Origin: Elephas maximus indicus
Lineage: Eukaryota; Chordata; Mammalia; Proboscidea; Elephantidae
DNA length: 64,000 nucleotides
Assembly: GCF_024166365.1 (NCBI RefSeq)
Contig: NC_064819.1
Span: 163,188,793 to 163,252,792 of the forward strand
Direction: 5' to 3'
How positions within the stretch are numbered: the first letter of the stretch is position 1; each line of letters opens with the position of its first letter. Shown here piece after piece: positions 58,462 to 64,000 of this stretch. A model generated the notes under the pieces. The model had not been told where the DNA came from, ran no database searches, and was given only the letters and a program-made list of their open reading frames with translations. Made by a program: the position numbers and the translations under genes.

Positions 58462-58588
58462 GGCTGAAAGACCCTGCAATTTGCTCCATAAAGATTACAG
58501 CCTAGAAAACCTTATTAGGCATTTCTACTCTGTCACATGGGGTTTCTATGAGTAGAAATCTACACAACAGCACCTAACAACAACCTCT
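58462..58588 (+). mobile_element. AfroSINE type D-like, sense, 5'-truncated
   Basis: 'gctccataaagattacagcc', 'tctgtcacatggggtttcta' and an AACAACAAC-type end. The head is missing. Confidence 0.85.
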
Positions 58589-58769
58589 CTGTATACGTTC
58601 GTGGTTCTCCTGCATACTCAATATATTGTATATTTTTTGTCTGGCTTTTAAGATCAGTTCTAAACTTTCCCCCAACCTCTCTACCACCCTTGCCCCATAG
58701 TATTCTCTTACACAAATCCGTAAACAAACTCCAGCTTATGTGAATTAATACTCACTATTGTCTTTAATG

Positions 58770-58930
58770 GCAACCCTGGTAGGATAGTAGTTAAGAGCTA
58801 TGACTGCTAATCAAAAGGTCGGCAGTTTGAATCCAGCAAGTTCTCCTTGAGAACTCAATGGGGCAGTTCTACTTTGTCTTATAGGGTCGCTATGAGTTGT
58901 AATCGACTTGACGGCAATGGGTTTGGTTTG
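58770..58930 (+). mobile_element. AfroSINE, short form, sense (first of three)
   Basis: 'gcaaccctggtaggatagta' to 'cgacttgacggcaatgggtt'. Target duplications 'attgtctttaatg' (58757-58769) and 'attatctttaatg' (58931-58943). Confidence 0.95.
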
Positions 58931-58962
58931 ATTATCTTTAATGAGTACTTTTATCTTTAAGG

Positions 58963-59114
58963 AGCCCTGGTGGCACAGCAGTTAAGAGCTGTGCTACTAA
59001 CCTAAAGGTCGGCAGTTTGAATCCACCAGGCACTCCTTGGAAACCCTATGGGGCAGTTCTACTCTGTTCTGTAGGGTCACTGTAAGTCAAAATCAACTCA
59101 ACGTCAGTGGGTTA
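58963..59114 (+). mobile_element. AfroSINE, short form, sense (second of three)
   Basis: 'agccctggtggcacagcagt' to 'aactcaacgtcagtgggtta'. Flanks 'ttatctttaagg' and 'taatctttaaagg'. Confidence 0.95.
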
Positions 59115-59127
59115 TAATCTTTAAAGG

Positions 59128-59334
59128 TCCCCTGGTGCCTCAGTGGTTAAAGTACTTGGCTGCTAACCAAGTGGTGGATGGTTCAAACCCACCAGCTGCC
59201 AGAGAAAGATGTAGTAATCTGCTTCTCTAAAGATTTACAGCCTTGTAAACTGTATGGGACAGTTCTACTCTGTCCTATAATGTCACTATGAGTTGAAATT
59301 TGACTTAAGGGCAATGGGTTTTTTTTAATGAGTT
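59128..59334 (+). mobile_element. AfroSINE, long form, sense (third of three)
   Basis: 'tcccctggtgcctcagtggt', 'agagaaagatgtagtaatct' and 'tcactatgagttgaaatttg'. It is followed by 'ttattatctttaaaaatg', the same target motif again. Confidence 0.94.
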
Positions 59335-59519
59335 ATTATCTTTAAAAATGCTTTAAATTTTCCCAGTTTCAAACTTTTTCTCACATGGTACCCACTGCCT
59401 AAAATGAACTACTGCCATCTTTCATCATCCACTAAAGTTTCAGCTCAAAACCTTCTCTTCCATGGTGCCTTTCAGAACCACTCCAGAAAGAAATCATTTT
59501 GCTGTTTATTCACTTCAAA

Positions 59520-60414
59520 ATCATCAGCGTTTTTTTGAACTTCTATTATGTGCCAGATCCTGGGCTAGGCACCAATGAATCAAAGACAAATGACTATGGT
59601 CCTTGACTCAAGAATCTCAAAATTTATGAGAGAAAACAAATGCATATACATCATCAACCTTTAGTAATCAATAAGTATTTATTGAGCATAAATTATATGC
59701 TGGACACTGTTCTAGGTGCTGGGGATATCCAAGATGCTTCGTCTCAAACAGGTTTCATTCTAGTTGGGGAGACAAAACAAACATACTAAATGAATCAGCA
59801 AGAGACAACAAATAATGATAAAGTATATGCAATTCATTACAACAGGGTGATAGACAGTGACTGTGTGGCCGATTTAGATAGGAAAGACAGTGATGTTTAA
59901 CCTGGTATATGGACCGCAAGAAGGCAGCCACATGAAGCCTGGGAAAGGAACATTCCAGGCAATGGAAATAACTATTATAAAGACCATAAGGCCAGAACTT
60001 GCTTGGCATATTTGAGGAGCTGAAAGAGGTTGCAGTTGGAGACATAATGGGTTGCTGTGAAGAGTGGATTGTAGGGAAGAATGGAATCATAGATATAGAT
60101 TACAAGGTTCTTGCAGTAACCCAGGCAAATAGCTGATTTAAAAAAACTCATTGCCGTAGAGTTGATTCTGACTCATAGCAACCCTACAGGATGCAGTAGA
60201 ACTTCCCAATAGAGTTTCCAAGGAGCAGATGGTGGATTCAAACTGCCAATCTTCTGGCTAGCAGCACAGTTCTTAACCACTGCACCACTAGGGCTCCAAA
60301 TAGCTGATAGATCTCAGAAAATGTGGTGGGTATGGAGATGGTAATAAATGGACAAATTCAAGATAAGTTTGGAAGTAGAGTCTATTGAGGCTTTTTGATG
60401 TGTGGAGTTATAAA
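59520..60414 (-). mobile_element. L2 LINE 3' regions, antisense, one or two copies
   Basis: 'cttctattatgtgccagatc' (59540) and 'ttattgagcataaattatat' (59680) are two antisense L2 starts. The second continues through 'gttctaggtgctggggatat', 'gaacattccaggcaatggaa' and 'tcttgcagtaacccaggcaa' to about 60400, across an AfroSINE. Confidence 0.75.
60138..60296 (-). mobile_element. AfroSINE, short form, antisense, perfect 12-bp target duplication
   Basis: 'cattgccgtagagttgattc', 'gagtttccaaggagcagatg' and 'actgcaccactagggctc'. 'caaatagctgat' is exact at 60126-60137 and 60297-60308, within L2. Confidence 0.97.
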
Positions 60415-60419
60415 CCCAT

Positions 60420-60574
60420 TAAAAAAAACCCATTGCCTTCGATTCTGACTCATAGTGACCCTGTAGGACAGAGTAGAACTGCCCCATGGGATTTCCAAGG
60501 AGTGTCTGGTAGATTCAAACTGCCGACCATTTGGTTTGCAGCCAAACTCTTAACCACTAAGCCACCCGGGTTTC
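60420..60574 (-). mobile_element. AfroSINE, short form, antisense
   Basis: 'aacccattgccttcgattct', 'gaccctgtaggacagagtag' and 'ccactaagccacccgggttt'. Confidence 0.95.
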
Positions 60575-60608
60575 CTGTGAAGTCGTGGTGAATGTGTAAT
60601 CAATGTTG

Positions 60609-60717
60609 TTGTTAGGTGTCAAAGAGTTGACTCCAACTCATAATGATCCCACATAAAACAGAACAAAGTATTGCCTGGTCCTGTGCCATCCTCACATTTG
60701 TTCCTATGTTTGAGCTA
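60609..60717 (-). mobile_element. RTE LINE 3' end, antisense, extreme 5' truncation
   Basis: 'gttaggtgtcaaagagttga', 'gcctggtcctgtgccatcct' match the antisense RTE 3' terminus (compare 44030-44130). 'taatcaatgttg' is exact at 60597-60608 and 60718-60729, so only about 109 bp were inserted. Confidence 0.9.
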
Positions 60718-60729
60718 TAATCAATGTTG

Positions 60730-60993
60730 ATGATAATATTACAGAAGCAAGCCCAAGGATGCAATGTTCCATGCAAACACTAAGCAGGGGGAGATTAATG
60801 CTCGTATGTGATTATGGGGAGCTCCCCTGTTAACAATACCACCTGCCTCAAAACACTTTGAATCATAGTTCAAATTTGTATTTGTGTCATCTCTCCTAAT
60901 ACCTAAGTTTGTGTCATCTCTCCTAATGAAATATAGTCTTAAAGGCAGAAAATTTTTCAGATATGTTTATGTCCCTGCTCCCACAATACAAGC
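60730..60993. other. spacer with a 20-bp direct repeat
   Basis: 'tttgtgtcatctctcctaat' occurs exactly at 60881-60900 and 60908-60927 (period 27). Nothing else recognised. Confidence 0.6.
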
Positions 60994-61005
60994 TATATAA
61001 TTTTT

Positions 61006-61175
61006 GGAAACCCTGGTGGCGTAGTGGTTAAGTGCTGCAGCTGCTAACCAAAGGGTTGGCAGTTCAAATCCACCAGGTGCTCCTTGGAAACTCTATGGGG
61101 CAGTTCTACTCCGTCCTATAGGGTCGCTATGAGTCGGAATCGACTTGACGGCACTGAGTTTGGTTTTGTTGGTTT
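61006..61175 (+). mobile_element. AfroSINE, short form, sense, young-looking
   Basis: 'ggaaaccctggtggcgtagt' to 'gacttgacggcactgagttt', with most CpGs intact. 'tatataattttt' is exact on both sides (60994-61005, 61176-61187). Confidence 0.97.
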
Positions 61176-61421
61176 TATATAATTTTTAGATGAATAAGTA
61201 AATGAACTAATATTAGATTAAATACATAAAAGTGATATCATTGACAGAAACAGAAGAACAGAGACACAGAAAGATGTTGATTGATGTAAAGGTGCTATGC
61301 TGAAAATGATATGATCGGTGGTCATATGAAACTCTACTCAAGGATAATAGGGAAGTGTAGAAAATTACTACTATCTGAGATTTACAACTTTGTGCATTTT
61401 GGTAACATTATCTTATTAGAA

Positions 61422-61632
61422 TTACCAGTACACCAGTTGCTGTCAATTTGATTCTGACTCATGGCAACCTCATGTATGCCAGAGTAGAACTGTGTTCCAT
61501 AGGGTCTTCAATGGCTGATATTTTGGAAGTAGATCACCAGGCCTTTCTTCTGAGGTGCCTTTGATGTACTGAAACTGCCAGCTTTTTGGTTAGCAGCCAA
61601 GTACATTAACAATTGCACAACCCAGGGACTCC
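61422..61632 (-). mobile_element. AfroSINE type D, antisense, perfect 11-bp target duplication
   Basis: 'accagttgctgtcaatttga', 'gtgttccatagggtcttcaa' and 'caacccagggactc'. 'tcttattagaa' is exact at 61411-61421 and 61633-61643. Confidence 0.96.
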
Positions 61633-61679
61633 TCTTATTAGAAGAGCCAGTCATATATTATTGTGAATATTAATATGGG

Positions 61680-61880
61680 TCTTAATAATAATAGTGCTTC
61701 TTCTATGCTAAGCATGGCAGATGGGTGCTTTACAGATGTCTCATTTGATCGCAATACAGTTCTAAGAGGTAATTATTTGTGTCATCATTTTACAGACGAG
61801 AGACTTAAGCTGCAAACAGATTTAGTATTTTCCTGAGGCCGCAGAGCTTGAAATTTAAGAACGAGGATTCTAACTCATTT
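61680..61880 (+). mobile_element. MIR SINE, sense
   Basis: 'tatgctaagcatggcagatg', 'catcattttacagacgagag' and 'ctgaggccgcagagcttgaa' follow MIR order. Confidence 0.7.
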
Positions 61881-62891
61881 TTGAATAGTAGCTTGACTTT
61901 ATTGACTTTTAACAACATATTAGGTTCTCTTCGTAATCTACATATCTCTAATTCATGATTATTTATAAATAAATTAATTATATTTTAAGACGAGACCCTT
62001 GTGAAACTGACATGTAATTTCTTCCTGAATTCTTTCATGGGGTTTCTTAAATTTAAATTCACCCCGATCCTATTTTTAATTGGATGTAGTTAAACTACAT
62101 AAGCAATGTACACATGTTGATTATATCTATAAACTCTCTCTACAGTTTCAATTCTATGAGAGATCAACATTTATCAGTCTGGTTAGTGGTGCCTATTACA
62201 TTATAACGGAATTCACATTTCTCTGGTCACACATCAATATACTGGTTTGGAGTCCTAGAAGAAGAAGGAAGTGGGGAGTTAAGTTTTGTTAGTGCCACCC
62301 AGAAGTAATGAAAATCCCTCCTTCAGATTTACAAATACTGCATCCAGAAGCAAAAGTAACCCCAAATTAATTGATTCTTTTGAGCAAGCACTGGAAGGTT
62401 CTAATCATTATTTTTGCCTATACATTCCTGGGTTGTTTTAAACAAATTTGAGAAGGAACCACTATTTTATAAAAAACAGATTTTTTCCTTATTTCAAGAA
62501 AACTGGGAATATTGGTACTTAGAAGGGAATGAGGCCTATTACTGTATCTCGATAATGCTAATCAACAGTGTAGGAGAGGAAAATAATAGGCTAGTTGAGC
62601 AGACTAGATAGAGCAAACAGGAAGCTGATGAGGCTTATTGCTTTCAAACGTCAACCCTACTTATAATGAACATTCAGAAAAAACAGGACAAAATTCCCTT
62701 TGCATGCAACTGTAGCAACACTGTGCCCTCTTGTTTCTTAAAATGAGGAGATTTTGAAATAAGGCAGCCAATCTTGCTGGAAATCAAATGATTGAAACAA
62801 ATATATGGAACAGGCTTTGAAAGCCATCTGGGGAAGAAGTGCCCCTAACTCCTCATGGACAAGAATCCATTCCATTTTCTAAAACCGGGAG
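61881..62891. other. spacer, nothing recognised
   Basis: AT-rich. Frames 62080-62292 and 62414-62611 have no recognised product. Confidence 0.35.
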
Positions 62892-63400
62892 TGTCTTAGT
62901 CAGCTAGTGCTGCCATAACAGAAATACCACAAGTGGATGGCTTTAACGAAAAGACATTTATTTCCTCACAGTAAAGTAGGCTAAAAAGTCCAAATGCAAG
63001 GCATTAGCTCCAGGGGAAGGCTCTCTCTCTCTGTCGGCTCTGGAAGAAGGTCCTTGTCCTCAAGCTTCCCATGGTCGAGGGCTTCTCAGGCTCAGGGATC
63101 CCGAGTCCAAAGAATGCGCTCTGCTCCTGGTGCTGCTTTCTTGGTGGTATGAGGTCCCCAACTCTCTGCTTGCTTTCCTTTCCTTTTATCTCTTGAGAGA
63201 TAAAAGGTGGTACAGGCCACACCCCAGGGAAACTCCCTTTACTTTGGATCAGGAATGTGACCTGGGTAAGGGTGGTATTACAATCCTCTTTAACATAAAA
63301 TTGCAATCACAAAATGGAAGACAACCACAGAATACTGGGAATCGTGGCCTAACCAAGTTAATACACACATTTCGGGGAGGAAATAATTCAATCCATAACA
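62892..63400 (-). mobile_element. MLT1-like MaLR solo LTR, antisense, near full length
   Basis: Begins 'tgtcttagtcagctagtgct', 'gccataacagaaataccaca' and 'cctcacagtaaagtaggcta', and ends 'aaataattcaatccataaca'. This is the reverse complement of the MLT1 pattern seen at 13976-14426, with TG and CA termini. The frames at 63004-63606 arise from it and are not genes. Confidence 0.85.
63182..63207. repeat. Perfect inverted repeat, 12-bp arms, 2-nt centre
   Basis: 'ccttttatctct' and 'agagataaaagg' around 'tg', inside the antisense LTR. Strong hairpin potential. Confidence 0.95.
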
Positions 63401-64000
63401 CAGGAGTAAAAGCAATTGACAACCACTCTTTCAGATATTTAACCAGCCTTGCCCTCGTTATCAGGGCATCTTTAAGGAAGAGCATATCTGGGCTGGTGGA
63501 AACCTTGTCAGATATTTTCATCACTGCCCTTTTTCATTTCCCCCACATTAGGTTCAGTCTGCAGGCCCAAGACTCCTTTCTCTGGCCCATAGCCAGGAAA
63601 GCCTAGTGGCTAGAGGGACAAGGTGTTTGGGTTCTGATACCGCTTGCAGAGCTTGATTGGTCTGAGGAGTCACTGCAGTTAAACTGGTGTGCATTTCTTC
63701 ATCAAAAAGGAATTCTGATGCTTTGTTCTGTAATTTGTATAATTAATCATGGGAGCTTTTTTGAAATTGCATTTTTGTTGTTGTTACTATTATTCATGAA
63801 TCCCAGAGTGCTATCAATCCACATTTAGTGCAGAGAGGAAATAACAATGCACATGAAAGTGGAAATGCAGACCACAGAAGGTGCCACTAAAGAATGATGG
63901 GTAAAATGCTGCCATCTTTTGGTTATTGGCAAGAGTGAAATGGAGGTGGAGGTAGGGGTGTAAAAGAGTTTGTCATTTTATATGCAAACTCCTCAGGTTG
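63401..64000. other. single-copy-looking window end
   Basis: No repeat or gene recognised up to the window edge. Confidence 0.35.

Larger units (their letters stand above)
58300..59490 (+). mobile_element. L2 LINE, sense, carrying four SINE insertions
   Basis: 'gctgttatactaacatctaa', 'cagttctaaactttccccca' and, after the SINE trio, 'gtttcagctcaaaaccttct' plus 'ccatggtgcctttcagaacc' are L2 3' segments in order. Confidence 0.6.

Noticed and set aside
58757-59352. CRISPR-like or satellite array of regularly spaced repeats
   Set aside because: The repeats are three separate SINE copies of different form and length separated by target duplications; no short conserved repeat with unique spacers.
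63004-63606. Three overlapping frames of 91-158 codons on both strands
   Set aside because: They lie mainly in an antisense MaLR LTR and its flank; no known domain.

Overview
The window reads as nuclear DNA of an afrotherian mammal, most likely a paenungulate such as elephant. About 42 copies or pieces of the tRNA-derived AfroSINE family are spread through it. Sense copies start near 'ccctggtggcacagtggtta', carry a pol III B-box-like 'ggttcgaatcc', and end near 'atgagtcggaatcgactcga'. RTE-type LINE pieces share that tail. Three forms are used below: a long form; a short form lacking about 45 internal bases (between the B box and 'ccttggaaacc'), which as I recall is typical of hyrax, sea cow and elephant; and a third form, labelled type D here, whose tail reads 'cacatggggtcgccatgagt'. 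Older pan-mammalian repeats (L1, L2, MIR, MaLR LTRs) form the substrate.

I found no host protein-coding gene with credible exons. The one recognisable cellular protein sequence is a processed retrocopy of CENPS (2471-3208, minus strand) inside an antisense L1. It is open for 154 codons but has lost part of the histone fold. All other open frames I examined are short and fall in repeats, low-complexity tracts or unremarkable single-copy DNA.

Layout: 1-7.2 kb holds an RTE 3' end, AfroSINEs and the L1 with the CENPS retrocopy. 7.2-9.6 kb is SINE-free. 9.6-15.1 kb is SINE-rich with a MaLR LTR. 15.1-20.1 kb is a SINE-free, single-copy-looking block. 20-26 kb has scattered SINEs, a CpG-rich YY1-motif segment and a possible orphan exon. 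27-30.2 kb is an L2 block in alternating orientation with a nested SINE pair. 30-36 kb is mostly single copy, with an exact 116-bp tandem duplication at 33.4 kb. 36-40.3 kb has SINEs and a small polyadenylated insertion. 40.9-45.3 kb is one old L1 carrying five later insertions. 45.5-49.9 kb and 52.6-56.9 kb are SINE-poor. 56.9-61.6 kb is the densest SINE cluster. The end holds an antisense MaLR LTR.

The parts do not form a pathway. This looks like intergenic or deep intronic DNA, and the repeat layering gives a relative time order: MIR, L2 and L1 first, then MaLR and RTE, then AfroSINE. I saw no CRISPR array, operon, phage or other novel multi-gene system. The items most worth follow-up are the exact 116-bp duplication, the CENPS retrocopy with two deletions that cancel in frame, the 194-bp polyadenylated insertion, the CpG/YY1 segment with the nearby candidate exon, and three near-perfect short hairpins. 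Repeat names come from recognition by eye; boundaries of old repeats are approximate.
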